A stretch of 64,000 nt of DNA from Sphingomonas sp. GC_Shp_5 (GTDB taxonomy: Bacteria > Pseudomonadota > Alphaproteobacteria > Sphingomonadales > Sphingomonadaceae), in the NCBI RefSeq assembly GCF_026540855.1, contig NZ_JALNUP010000004.1:1-64000 (forward strand), written 5' to 3'. The position numbers and the translations under genes are program-made. The notes beneath the pieces are model-generated. The model did no database searches. It was given only the letters and a program-made list of their open reading frames with translations, and was not told where the DNA came from. Of the stretch, positions 44,233 through 53,075 are shown piece after piece; positions within the stretch are counted from its first letter, which is position 1; each line of letters opens with the position of its first letter.

Positions 44233-44643
44233 ATGCGCGTGTTTCATTGGAGTTGCGTCAGCGAACTGGTCCCCGGCCGGGAGCAGGTGGCGGACACGCT
44301 GGCGGCGATCCGCTGCGTCTCGCACGAGCGCAACCGAGAGCTCGGCATCACCGGCACCCTGATCTTCACCGGCCAGCGATTCGCGCAATATCTCGAGGGC
44401 AGCCAGGCCTCGTTGGCGTTGTTGCGCGGTAGCATCGAGCGCGATCCACGCCACACCGGCCTCGTCACCATCGCCGAGGGCCCCGCCGCGCGACGCCGGC
44501 TTAACCAGTGGGACCTGTCCTACGCCGGCCAATCCTCCTTTGTGGATCAGATTGTCGAGCGCGCGGTGCGTGATGCGGCGGGCTCCGCCCGGGCGCGGCT
44601 GGTGCGGCTGCTGGTCGAGCTGGCGGCGGGTGACGCCGACTGA
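44233..44643 (+). CDS. BLUF-domain protein lacking the photoactive tyrosine
   Basis: A 136-residue single-domain protein matching the flavin-binding BLUF fold: RNRELGITGTLIF with Asn34, FAQYLEGSQ with Gln52, and ERDPRHTGLVTIAEG. The catalytic Tyr of BLUF proteins lies in a (L/I)xYxS motif near the N-terminus. Here that stretch reads VFHWSC, so His5 (with Trp6 next to it) is at the Tyr position. Asn and Gln are kept. The normal blue-light reaction requires the Tyr, so photochemistry may be lost or altered. The 3' end overlaps the convergent kinase gene by 97 bases. Confidence 0.85.
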   Translation: MRVFHWSCVSELVPGREQVADTLAAIRCVSHERNRELGITGTLIFTGQRFAQYLEGSQASLALLRGSIERDPRHTGLVTIAEGPAARRRLNQWDLSYAGQSSFVDQIVERAVRDAAGSARARLVRLLVELAAGDAD

Positions 44644-46316
44644 TCGGCGCTGCTGCGCTTCAGCGTGAAGCACATGTGGGTGCGGTGATCGCGCACCCGC
44701 TCCGCCCAGATCTGCCCGCCATGCGCCTCGATGATCGTGCGGCAGATCGACAGGCCGATGCCCATGCCTTCCGACTTGCTGGTGTTGAATGGCGCGAACA
44801 GTCGCTCGGCGATCTCGGGCGCCAGCCCCGGGCCGCTGTCGGCAACGCACACCTGGCACCAGTCGTCGGAGACGATGCTGGTCGAGATCCACAAGCGCCG
44901 CTCCTCGCTCTGCTGCACCGCCTCCACCGCGTTGCGCAGCAGGTTGATCAGCACCTGCTCGATCTGCACCCGGTCCACCCGCACGTCGATGGCGGCGGGA
45001 TCGAGATCGTAATGCACGCGGATCCCGAGGCCCGGCGCGTCGATCAATGCGATTCGCGCGGCGTTGTCGATCAGTTTGGGCAGGCGGCTCAGTTCGCGGC
45101 GGCCATCCTTGTGGATCACCAGCTCGCGCAGGTGCCGGATGATGTCGCCGGCGCGCACCGCATTGTCGTCGGCCTCGTCGAGCGCGTCGCGCAGCAGCGC
45201 CGCCTCCGCGGCCTTGTCGGGCGTCTCGATCTGGCTGATCATCCGCCGGCCGCCGCGCACGTAATTGGCGATCGCGGTCAGCGGCTGGTTGAGCTCATGC
45301 GCCAGCGCCGAGGCCATTGCCCCCATCGCGCTTAGCCGCGAGACGTGGATCAGCTCGCGCTGCATCCGGCGCAGGTTGAAATCGGCCTGCTTGCGATCAT
45401 CGATATCCTCGACGGTGCCATACCAGCGGACCACCTCGCCATTGGCATCGAGGCGAGGGGCGGCGCGGGCGTGGACCCAGCGGTAGCTGCCGTCGGGCAC
45501 CAGCCCGCGCACCTCGACATGGTTGGCGGTGCGGCTGCGCAGCGTGTCGCGCCACGTCCGCATCAGCAACGCGCGATCCTCGGGATGCGCCATCCGCAGC
45601 ACCTCGCGCGCACTGCGCACCGCGCTGTGCACCGCAGCGTCGTGCCACCGGGTGTGGAACGTCACGGTCATGCCGTCGGGCGAGGCGGTCCAGGGGTGGA
45701 AGGAGCTCAGCTCGATGGTGTGGCGGTACAGTTCCTCGCTTTCGTGGAGGATCTGCTTGGTCGCCTCGCTCTCGGCATGCGCGGCGTTGAGCTCGCTGGT
45801 CCGCGCCACCACCCGCGCCTCCAGCGTGGTCGCGAGCAGCCGCACCTGCTCCTCGGCTGCCTCGCGCTCGTGCAGATAGGCCTCGGCCCGGCGCTGTCGC
45901 TCGCGCCCGCGCAGCGCCGCGCGCGCCGCGCTGACCAGCGGTTCCTCGCGCAGCGGCCGGTCGATCAGGGTGAGGTTGCCCAGCGCCTCGATCGGCATCG
46001 GATAGGTCGGGCGCTCGATACCGATGCTGGCGAGCACCAGGAACGGACAGTCGGACCAGGGCGGCTGGTTCGCCAGCGCCGCTTTCAGCGCCGGCCATTC
46101 GAAGTCGGCGAGCGCCTCCTCGGCGATCACCGCCGCGGCGAGCATCGATCGGTTGATCGCATCGACGATATCGGCGGCGCTGGCAGCGACGTTCTTCATT
46201 CCCGCACCGGACAGCATATCGCGCACCAGCGCGCCTCCCAGGTCGTCGGGCACCAACACGAGCATGCGATCGGGCAACAGGTCTTCTCCGGAACCGACAA
46301 GGCAATGCGCTGACAT
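44547..46316 (-). CDS. FixL-like PAS histidine kinase with N-terminal pseudo-receiver
   Basis: A 589-residue cytoplasmic kinase. Residues 15-135 look like a receiver domain, but the phosphoacceptor region reads AAAVIAEEALAD (no Asp at the usual site) and the Lys-Pro motif is DRPL, so it is probably not phosphorylated. A coiled coil (140-195) leads to a PAS/PAC unit (200-310) and the kinase core: H-box His340 (ALAHELNQPLTAIANYV), N-box (LINLLRNAVEAV) and G-boxes (DSGPGLAPE, GMGIGLSI). The ELNQPL H-box is the FixL/ThcE-type. A Ser/Ala/Arg-rich tail overlaps the BLUF gene. Starts at ATG 46316. Confidence 0.93.
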   Translation of the reverse strand: MSAHCLVGSGEDLLPDRMLVLVPDDLGGALVRDMLSGAGMKNVAASAADIVDAINRSMLAAAVIAEEALADFEWPALKAALANQPPWSDCPFLVLASIGIERPTYPMPIEALGNLTLIDRPLREEPLVSAARAALRGRERQRRAEAYLHEREAAEEQVRLLATTLEARVVARTSELNAAHAESEATKQILHESEELYRHTIELSSFHPWTASPDGMTVTFHTRWHDAAVHSAVRSAREVLRMAHPEDRALLMRTWRDTLRSRTANHVEVRGLVPDGSYRWVHARAAPRLDANGEVVRWYGTVEDIDDRKQADFNLRRMQRELIHVSRLSAMGAMASALAHELNQPLTAIANYVRGGRRMISQIETPDKAAEAALLRDALDEADDNAVRAGDIIRHLRELVIHKDGRRELSRLPKLIDNAARIALIDAPGLGIRVHYDLDPAAIDVRVDRVQIEQVLINLLRNAVEAVQQSEERRLWISTSIVSDDWCQVCVADSGPGLAPEIAERLFAPFNTSKSEGMGIGLSICRTIIEAHGGQIWAERVRDHRTHMCFTLKRSSADQSASPAASSTSSRTSRARAEPAASRTARSTI

Positions 46317-46487
46317 CACGACCCCCAACGGTGCAGAGGGCCACGATCAGCTGCCCTAGCGGGCGATCCTAGCACATATGTTAAGGCGTTACGGCATGAT
46401 CGGCGAGCGAGCGTTTGTGCAAGGGGAGTTGCGCGACGGGCACGGTGCCCGGCATAGGCGGCGCCGTCGCGGCGGTCCGGAGTGTTC

Positions 46488-47789
46488 ATGACGATCAGTG
46501 ATTCCGGCCTCGTCGTCGGCCTCGATTTCGGTACCACCAACAGCGTCGTCGCGCTCGCCGCCCCCGGCGAGGCGCCGCGGCTGCTGTCCTTTGCCGGCCC
46601 GCTGGCGAGCGAGGAGGTGTTCCGCTCGGCGCTGTGCTTCTGGCACGACGATGACGTCAAGGGCGGCCTTGCGGTGGAGGCGGGCCCCTGGGCGATCGCC
46701 GAATATCTCGAATATCCGCAGGACAGCCGCTTCCTCCAGTCGTTCAAGTCGGTCGCCGCCAGCGCCAGCTTCGAGACCGCCTCGGTGTTCGACAAGCGTT
46801 ATCGCTTCGAGGAACTCGGCCGCCGGTTCCTCGCCGGCCTCGCCAGCCATGCCGGCGGCGCGCTCGCGACGCGGCCGCGCCGCCTCGTCGTCGGCCGCCC
46901 GGTCGAATATGCCGGGTCGCGGCCGGACGAAGCGCTCGCCCGCCAGCGCTACGATGCGATGTTTTCCGGCTTCGCCGACGAGGTGCACTATGTCTACGAG
47001 CCGCTCGGCGCGGCTTATGGTTACGCCGCGCAACTTGACCGCGCCGCGACGCTGCTGGTCGCCGATTTCGGCGGCGGCACCAGCGACTTCTCGGTGGTGC
47101 GGGTCGCCGAACCCGGTGCGGGGCGGCGCTGCGTGCCGCTCGGCCATGCCGGCATCGGCATCGCCGGCGACCGGTTCGACTATCGCATCGTCGACCAGCT
47201 GGTGCTGCCGATGCTCGGCAAGGGCGGGCTTTATCGCTCGATGGACAAGGAGCTGGAAATCCCGCGCAGCTATTTCGCCGATTTCGCCGACTGGTCGCGG
47301 CTGGCGTTGATGCGCAACCGGCGCACGATGGACGAGCTGCGCCGGCTCCAGCGCAATGCGCTCGATCCCGCGGCGATCGGGCGGATGATCGCGGTGATCG
47401 AGCATGAGCTCGGCTACCCGCTCTACGACGCCGTCGGCCGCCTCAAGCGTGCGCTGTCCGCCGACGAGACCGCGCATTTCCATTTCGCCGGCGCCGGGCT
47501 CGAGATCGAGGCCGATGTCACCCGCGCCGATTTCGAAGGCTGGATTGCCGACGATGTCGCGCGGATCGAGGCGACGGTGGATCGCGCGCTAGCCGCCGCA
47601 GCAACCAGCGAGGCCGAGATCGACCGCGTCTTCCTCACCGGCGGTACCTCGCTGACCCCGGCAGTGCGGCGGATCTTCACCCGCCGCTTTGGCGAGGCCG
47701 CGATCATGAGCGGCGGCGAACTCACCTCGATCGCCCATGGTCTCGGCCTGATCGCTCAGGAGGACGATCTCGCGCCCTGGACGGCGTGA
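46488..47789 (+). CDS. Hsp70-like ATPase, YegD type, without substrate-binding domain
   Basis: A 433-residue actin/Hsp70-fold ATPase. It has phosphate-1 VVGLDFGTTNSVVAL, phosphate-2 LLVADFGGGTSDFSVV, and adenosine-site VFLTGGTSLTPAVRR. There is no C-terminal substrate-binding domain or lid, so it is about two thirds the length of DnaK and matches the YegD-type group, whose role is poorly known. ATG 46488 follows CGGAG at 46478-46482. It is divergent from the kinase gene, with 171 bases between; no grpE or dnaJ is nearby. Confidence 0.9.
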   Translation: MTISDSGLVVGLDFGTTNSVVALAAPGEAPRLLSFAGPLASEEVFRSALCFWHDDDVKGGLAVEAGPWAIAEYLEYPQDSRFLQSFKSVAASASFETASVFDKRYRFEELGRRFLAGLASHAGGALATRPRRLVVGRPVEYAGSRPDEALARQRYDAMFSGFADEVHYVYEPLGAAYGYAAQLDRAATLLVADFGGGTSDFSVVRVAEPGAGRRCVPLGHAGIGIAGDRFDYRIVDQLVLPMLGKGGLYRSMDKELEIPRSYFADFADWSRLALMRNRRTMDELRRLQRNALDPAAIGRMIAVIEHELGYPLYDAVGRLKRALSADETAHFHFAGAGLEIEADVTRADFEGWIADDVARIEATVDRALAAAATSEAEIDRVFLTGGTSLTPAVRRIFTRRFGEAAIMSGGELTSIAHGLGLIAQEDDLAPWTA

Positions 47790-47819
47790 GGCGTCGCAGT
47801 CGTCGCCGTGCCTAACCCT

Positions 47820-48011
47820 TCAGTGGCGCGAACCCGGCTGCAACAGCACGCCCTTGCCCGACGGCGAGGCTTCCACATCGTCGAGCTGCCGCAACAGATC
47901 CGCGAACACATCGTCGCATTCGATCGGAAATAGCCGGTTGAAGCCACCGCCGAGCACATCCAGGTCGCGCTGGGTCAGGAACCCCACTGCTACAATACGC
48001 TCGTCGACCAC
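47820..48011 (-). CDS. Small conserved protein of unknown function
   Basis: A 63-residue soluble product starting at GTG 48011, well preceded by GGAGG at 48018-48022. It begins MVDERIVAVGFLTQRDLDVL and contains RLFPIECDDVFADLLRQLDD. The acidic, helical character and a strong ribosome site support a real gene; I do not recognise a domain. It is convergent with the Hsp70-like gene and lies upstream of the monooxygenase operon end. Confidence 0.68.
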   Translation of the reverse strand: MVDERIVAVGFLTQRDLDVLGGGFNRLFPIECDDVFADLLRQLDDVEASPSGKGVLLQPGSRH

Positions 48012-48091
48012 GTCAGCTCCTCCATTCGGAAGACTCTAACCTATGTCGCGCCGGAAGGTGCCATTCGTTACGGCCAAGGCCTGAATATGGA

Positions 48092-49123
48092 TCAGGCGGT
48101 GCCCATCACTTGCGCCGCGAACCGTTCCATTTCCTGCTCCTGCGGGCTCATCTGCAACAGCAGCAGATCGAGCCCCGCGCCCTCGTAATCGGCGATGCGC
48201 TGCTTAAGCTGCTCGGGCGTGCCGACGAGATTGGGCCTGAGGCCTCGGTTGGACACCGAATATTCCTGGATCTTGAGCTCGCGCTCCAATTGCGTGCCCG
48301 ACAGCCATTGATCGAAATTGGCATAGCCCGCGGGCAGCTCGCTGACGGTGGTGATCCGCTCCAGCTCGCGCTTGGCCTCGGCCTCGCTATCGCGGACGAT
48401 CGCATAGGCAGCCATACCGTATTGCATCGGCGCGCCGCCGCCCCTCTTTTCGTTGGCCGCCTCGCGCCGCGCCGCCATGTCGGCGATCTTGGGCGCGATC
48501 GCCTCCACGGGGTCGCCGTGCATCACATAGGCGTCACACTGGCCCACGATCATCGCCTTGGCTTTTTCGCTCTCGCCGCCGGCATAGACGGTGGGGCGCT
48601 TGGCGGGCTTGGGCGAGCAGATCGCCGCATCGGTCTGGTAGAATTTGCCGGCAAAGCTGAACCGTTCCTCGGTCCACAGCCCGTCGACCACCGTCAGCCA
48701 TTCCTCGGTGCGCGCATAGCGGTCGTCATGCTGATCGAACTGCAGGCCATATTGCTTGGCCTCGTCCGCCCACCAGGAGGAGACGACGTTGAGCGCCAGG
48801 CGCCCGCCCGAGATGCGATCGATGTTGGCGGCCGCCTTGGCGAACAGCGCCGGATGGTGGAAGTTGGGCCGCACCGCGACCATCAGCTCCACCGTCTCGG
48901 TGACCGCGGCGAGCGCCGCCGCGGTCGACCAGGCATCGAGCGCGGGCTGCTCGATGCCCTTGATGTCGTTGAGGTTGAGCTCGGCGATCAGGCTGAGGTC
49001 GTAGCCCCACTTCTCGGCATTCTGGGTCAGCCGCTTGGCATAGTCCCAGCTCGCGTCCATCCCCTCGTCGGGCACGTTGCGCAGCCAGCCGCCGAACACG
49101 GGCATCCAATAACCGTAGCGCAT
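48092..49123 (-). CDS. LLM-class (luciferase-like) flavin-dependent monooxygenase
   Basis: A 343-residue TIM-barrel flavoprotein of the bacterial-luciferase/SsuD superfamily (MRYGYWMPVFGGWLRN..., AELNLNDIKG, SVRPNFHHPALFAK-like segment, ISGGRLALNVVSSWW, RPTVYAGGESEKAKA). These enzymes use FMNH2 and O2 to oxidise sulfonates, sulfones, amines or pyrimidines; the substrate here is unknown. The ATG overlaps the stop of the upstream ATP-grasp gene (TGATG on the minus strand), so the two are translationally coupled. No flavin reductase gene is adjacent. Confidence 0.92.
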   Translation of the reverse strand: MRYGYWMPVFGGWLRNVPDEGMDASWDYAKRLTQNAEKWGYDLSLIAELNLNDIKGIEQPALDAWSTAAALAAVTETVELMVAVRPNFHHPALFAKAAANIDRISGGRLALNVVSSWWADEAKQYGLQFDQHDDRYARTEEWLTVVDGLWTEERFSFAGKFYQTDAAICSPKPAKRPTVYAGGESEKAKAMIVGQCDAYVMHGDPVEAIAPKIADMAARREAANEKRGGGAPMQYGMAAYAIVRDSEAEAKRELERITTVSELPAGYANFDQWLSGTQLERELKIQEYSVSNRGLRPNLVGTPEQLKQRIADYEGAGLDLLLLQMSPQEQEMERFAAQVMGTA

Positions 49124-50022
49124 CAGGCTTCCTCGATCCGGCGGAGCAGGTAATCGACCAACTTGTCGTGCGGCTCCCAGCCGAGCACGTCCATCGGTTT
49201 GGCGACGAAGTTGGACAACGCATTGATGTCGTAGAAGCGCGGAATCCCGTCGCGATCGTCGATCATCACCTCGATCCCGCCGACATCGAGGTCCACCGCG
49301 CGGGCGATCCGCTCGGCGGCGTCGACCAGCGCGGGCGCGGGCTGCACCGCGGCCATGCTGATCCCCGAGTCTTCGACGCAGGCATCCGCCGGGCACAGGT
49401 CGAACGCGCCGCCGCCGGCGACGTCGATCGCATAAAAGAAGGCGCGGTCGAGCGTCTCGATCCGGGTGATCGTGCCGTTTCTTGCCGGCACATAATCCTG
49501 CACCAGCAGCACGCCATCGACGCTGCTCGGCAGTTCGCCGGCCTCGATCGCATAGTTGAGCTCGGCCATGTTGTCGAAGCGGGTGATCCCCGCGCCCGAG
49601 CCGCCGATATTGGCCTTCACCACCAGCGGGAACGACAGGCTAGCCGCCGCCGCGGCAACATCCGCGGCGCGGTGGACCACCCTCGTCTCGGGAATGGCGA
49701 GGCCGAGGCCGGCGATCAGCGACAATTGCCGCGCCTTGGAGGCGTCGATCGCGAGCACGTCGGCGCCGTTGACCACCTGCGCGCCCGCGCGGCGCCAATG
49801 ATCGAACAATGCGGTGGCGTAGAAGATCGGATGCTCGCCGCTACGCAGGAAGCTCGACATCGCGATGCGGTTGAGCACGACACGGGCAGGGGGCGCCTGG
49901 TCGGCGGGATCCCAGAACCCCTCGGGGCGCAGCGCGGTGTAATCCACCCCCCGCCGGTCCAGCGCCGCGAACAGCGGCGTGAACCAGGCGGGATGCTCGA
50001 AGAGAACGGCAAGATCGGTCAT
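49123..50022 (-). CDS. ATP-grasp family ligase
   Basis: A 299-residue RimK/D-Ala-ligase-like ATP-grasp protein. FPLVVKANIGGSGAGITRF is the ATP-binding loop, LVQDYVPARNGTITRIE the second substrate strand, and GIEVMIDDRDGIPRFYDINALSNF the metal-binding C-terminal segment (Glu, Asp, Asn). Such enzymes join a carboxylate to an amine through an acyl phosphate. The product is unknown. Middle gene of the minus-strand operon between a TonB receptor and a luciferase-like monooxygenase. Confidence 0.9.
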   Translation of the reverse strand: MTDLAVLFEHPAWFTPLFAALDRRGVDYTALRPEGFWDPADQAPPARVVLNRIAMSSFLRSGEHPIFYATALFDHWRRAGAQVVNGADVLAIDASKARQLSLIAGLGLAIPETRVVHRAADVAAAAASLSFPLVVKANIGGSGAGITRFDNMAELNYAIEAGELPSSVDGVLLVQDYVPARNGTITRIETLDRAFFYAIDVAGGGAFDLCPADACVEDSGISMAAVQPAPALVDAAERIARAVDLDVGGIEVMIDDRDGIPRFYDINALSNFVAKPMDVLGWEPHDKLVDYLLRRIEEA

Positions 50023-50073
50023 GCCCGTGCGATTACCGGGGGTTGGCCGGCGCGCCAACCCCAGCGCCTGCGA

Positions 50074-52566
50074 TTACCAGTTGAGCCCGGCGCGCACGTA
50101 GAGGAAGCGTCCGTTGAACCCGAACGGCGAGTAATAAGGATAGCCCACGGTCCCGGTCGGCGAACTCAGCCGCGCCGGATATTCGGTCGGGTAGACGTCG
50201 AACAGATTGTTCACGCCCACCGCGAACTGCGCGCCCTTGGTGGGCTGATAATGCAGCTCGAGATCGGTGATCAGATGCTCGCCGGTATGGACGTCGTTGG
50301 CGACCGTGTTGCTCGGCTGGGTGACGTTGCCATAATAGGTCACCCGTGCCAGCGCGCCGAGCTGCTCGAGCGACCAGTCGATCGTCCCCGTCACCTTCTC
50401 GCCAGGGGTGCCAGACTGGATGGTGTTGATGCGGCTGCGCGAGAACAGCACCGGCGCTGGGTCGAGCGCGGCCGTCGAGGTCGGCACCTCGGTCACCTCG
50501 ATCTTGTTGACGTTGCCCGCGAGCGTGAAGTCGAAGCTGCCCGCCGCGTCGGTGCGCCAGCGGTAATGCGCCACCGCGTCGATGCCCTTGGTGTTGGAGC
50601 GCACGCCGTTGATGAAGAAGCGCGCCGCCGAGACGTTGTACGGCGCGAGGATGCTCGCCACCTCGGCATTCACCGCCGCGGTCTGGCTGGTCGATTGCTG
50701 GATCAGCTCGGACAGCGCGAGCTGGTTGCGCAGGCGGATGTAATAAGCGTCCACCGTCAGGTCGAAGCCGCCGAAGCGGATCACCGTACCGGCCGAGAAG
50801 TTGGTCGACTTCTCGGGCTCGAGCGCCTTGCCGCCGAGCGCCACCGCCACCGCGCTGGTCGAGGGATAGGTGCCGCTCAGCACCACACTGCCGTCCTGGA
50901 TCACCGAGGCGACCGAGGTGAAATATTGCTGCTGGAGCGAGGGCGCGCGGAAACCGGTGGAGGCGGTGCCGCGCAGCGCGAACCACGGCGCGATGTCGTA
51001 GCGCAGCGATACCTTGCCGTTGGCGGTGGAGCCGAAGTCCGAATAATCCTCGACGCGGCCCGCCAGCCCGACCAGGAACTTGTCGGTGATCTGCCCCTCG
51101 AGATCGACATAGCCGCTGACGTTGCGGCGGCTGGCGTCGATCGCGTTGGCCGGCGAGAAGCCGCCAAAGCCCTGCGCACCTGGCGTACGGGCGTTGGGGC
51201 CGCTCGCGGGATAGTCGTAGGACGCCTGTTCGCCGGGGTTGATGGTGAACCACTCACGCCGCCCCTCGACGCCGAAGGCGACGTTGAGCGACTGGAAGAC
51301 GTCGAACTTGCGGCTGAAATCGGCGCCGGCGACGAATTGCTGATAGACTAGCGAGCCATCGTCGAAGTCGGTCGGCGAGGCGGTGCCATAAGCGTAATTG
51401 ATCGAATCAAGCGTGCGGAAGTCGATCTTGTTGCGGCCGTAGCTGACGCTGAGATCGACGTTGAAGCCCGCGGCCTCGCCCTTCAGCCCCAGCGCCGAAT
51501 TGAGGTCGCGCGATTTGGTGTTGATGATCGGCAGGAAGCCGTCGGGGTAGATCGAGCCGACGCCGTTGGCGATCGCCGTCGCGGGGAGCCGCGGGAAGGC
51601 GGCGCTGCGGGTGTCGCGATCCTGATAGGTGGCAAAGCCGTACAGGCTCCAGGTGTCGGTGAGCGAGGTGCCGGCGTTGGCGGCAAAGGTATATTGCTCC
51701 ACCTCGGGATCGCCGAACCGCGCGCGCACGGTGCTCGGGGTCAGCGTCGGGGTGAAGTCGGCGCGGTTGGTCGGCTCGCGCTTGGTATATTCGCCCGAGA
51801 GGGTGAGGAAGCCGTCACGCCCGAAGCCCAGGCCCTGCCATGCCGAGACGGTGGTGGTCGGCTCGCCCGTGGTGCGGCGGTCGCCGTTGGCGGTGTCGAT
51901 GTCGGTGTTGTAGAAACCATAGGTCACCTGCGCGCCGCCACCCGAGCGCGCCTCGCGCAGTCGCAGGTTGATCACGCCGGCGATCGCGTCCGAGCCATAT
52001 TGCGCCGAGGCGCCGTCGCGCAGCACCTCGATCCGGTCGAGCGCGGTGGCGGGGATGGTGTTGAGATCCACCGCCGCCGACCCACGGCCCACCGAGCCGC
52101 CGACGTTGAGCAGCGCCGAGGTATGACCGCGGATGCCGTTGATCAGCACCAGCGTCTGGTCGGGGGACAGGCCGCGCAGCGTCGCCGGGCGGATCGCGTC
52201 GGTGCCGTCGGTCGCCGAGGGGCGCGGGAAGTCGATCGACGGCGCGACGCTGGCGAGCGCGGCGCCGAGTTCGGTGGTGCCCTGCTGGCGCAGCGCGGTG
52301 CCGCTCAGCACGTCCACCGGCGATGCGCTGTCGAGCCTGGTGCGGCCCTCGGCGCGGGTGCCGGTGACGATGATATCGTTCTGCTCGGCGGCGCGCGGCG
52401 CGGTCCCCGGTTCGGAGTCGGAGGCGGCCGGCGGGCTCGCCTGGTCCTGGCCGGCAGCGTCCTGCCCGGCGGTCTGGGCGGCGGCGTCCTGGGCCGCGGC
52501 GGCCTGGGCGGCGAGCAGCGCGAGGGAGGAGCCGGCGATCGCCAGCACGGCGCGGTTAAACTTCAC
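50074..52566 (-). CDS. TonB-dependent outer-membrane receptor
   Basis: An 830-residue receptor with a signal peptide (MKFNRAVLAIAGSSLALLAAQA), a short acidic linker, a TonB-box-like DIIVTGTR, the plug domain (RGLSPDQTLVLINGIRGHTS; LDRIEVLRDGASAQYGSDAIAG) and a 22-strand barrel. The barrel ends in VRAGLNW, Trp replacing the usual aromatic Phe. The start is GTG 52566, preceded by AAAGGG with about 8 bases; the GTG at 52575 touches that site. Ligand unknown; candidates include metallophores, sulfonates or peptides. It is the promoter-proximal gene of the ATP-grasp/monooxygenase operon. Confidence 0.93.
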   Translation of the reverse strand: MKFNRAVLAIAGSSLALLAAQAAAAQDAAAQTAGQDAAGQDQASPPAASDSEPGTAPRAAEQNDIIVTGTRAEGRTRLDSASPVDVLSGTALRQQGTTELGAALASVAPSIDFPRPSATDGTDAIRPATLRGLSPDQTLVLINGIRGHTSALLNVGGSVGRGSAAVDLNTIPATALDRIEVLRDGASAQYGSDAIAGVINLRLREARSGGGAQVTYGFYNTDIDTANGDRRTTGEPTTTVSAWQGLGFGRDGFLTLSGEYTKREPTNRADFTPTLTPSTVRARFGDPEVEQYTFAANAGTSLTDTWSLYGFATYQDRDTRSAAFPRLPATAIANGVGSIYPDGFLPIINTKSRDLNSALGLKGEAAGFNVDLSVSYGRNKIDFRTLDSINYAYGTASPTDFDDGSLVYQQFVAGADFSRKFDVFQSLNVAFGVEGRREWFTINPGEQASYDYPASGPNARTPGAQGFGGFSPANAIDASRRNVSGYVDLEGQITDKFLVGLAGRVEDYSDFGSTANGKVSLRYDIAPWFALRGTASTGFRAPSLQQQYFTSVASVIQDGSVVLSGTYPSTSAVAVALGGKALEPEKSTNFSAGTVIRFGGFDLTVDAYYIRLRNQLALSELIQQSTSQTAAVNAEVASILAPYNVSAARFFINGVRSNTKGIDAVAHYRWRTDAAGSFDFTLAGNVNKIEVTEVPTSTAALDPAPVLFSRSRINTIQSGTPGEKVTGTIDWSLEQLGALARVTYYGNVTQPSNTVANDVHTGEHLITDLELHYQPTKGAQFAVGVNNLFDVYPTEYPARLSSPTGTVGYPYYSPFGFNGRFLYVRAGLNW

Positions 52567-52703
52567 GAATGTCACCCTTTTATCCTGATCGGGCCAGGAT
52601 AGCCGAGCGCGCGCGGGCAATCTCCATCATCTGTATAGGCGATGGCACAGATTTTCTTTGCGCCGGGGCGAGCCGCGCAGGGGATGAAAGGCGGCAATGC
52701 CGC

Positions 52704-53075
52704 CTAGTCGCCGCCCATTGTCACGAGCCGCCCGTCGACGACCTCTACCGGCCATGCCGTCAGCCGCGTGCCCGGGCAGGGGCCGCCGACGCACGCCCCG
52801 CTGGCGACGTCGAACAGCGCCGCATGCCAGCTGCACGCGATCAGCCCGCCGTCGGGTGTCAGATAGGCGTCGAGCACCTGCGCCAGCGGCAGCCCCATGT
52901 GCGGGCAGCGATCGACATAGCCGAACACGGCATCGCCGCGCCGGACCACGAAGCCGTGGAACCGCCCGGCGCGCAGCTGCAACACGAAGTTGCGCGCGCC
53001 GTCGTCGGGGACGATGTCGAGCGCGCCCAGCGTCACCCCCGCCGGCGTCGCCGCCAGCCGCGCATCGGCGCTCAC
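52704..53075 (-). CDS. Rieske [2Fe-2S] ferredoxin-like protein
   Basis: A 123-residue soluble Rieske protein with the paired ligand motifs CPHMG (in [13 protein letters not shown]) and CSWHAALF. Such small Rieske proteins act as electron carriers for dioxygenases or as stand-alone redox proteins. The start is GTG 53075, which overlaps the hmgA stop (GTGA), so it is the third gene of the tyrosine-degradation operon. HmgA does not require a reductase, so the reason for this pairing is not obvious. Confidence 0.9.
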   Translation of the reverse strand: MSADARLAATPAGVTLGALDIVPDDGARNFVLQLRAGRFHGFVVRRGDAVFGYVDRCPHMGLPLAQVLDAYLTPDGGLIACSWHAALFDVASGACVGGPCPGTRLTAWPVEVVDGRLVTMGGD

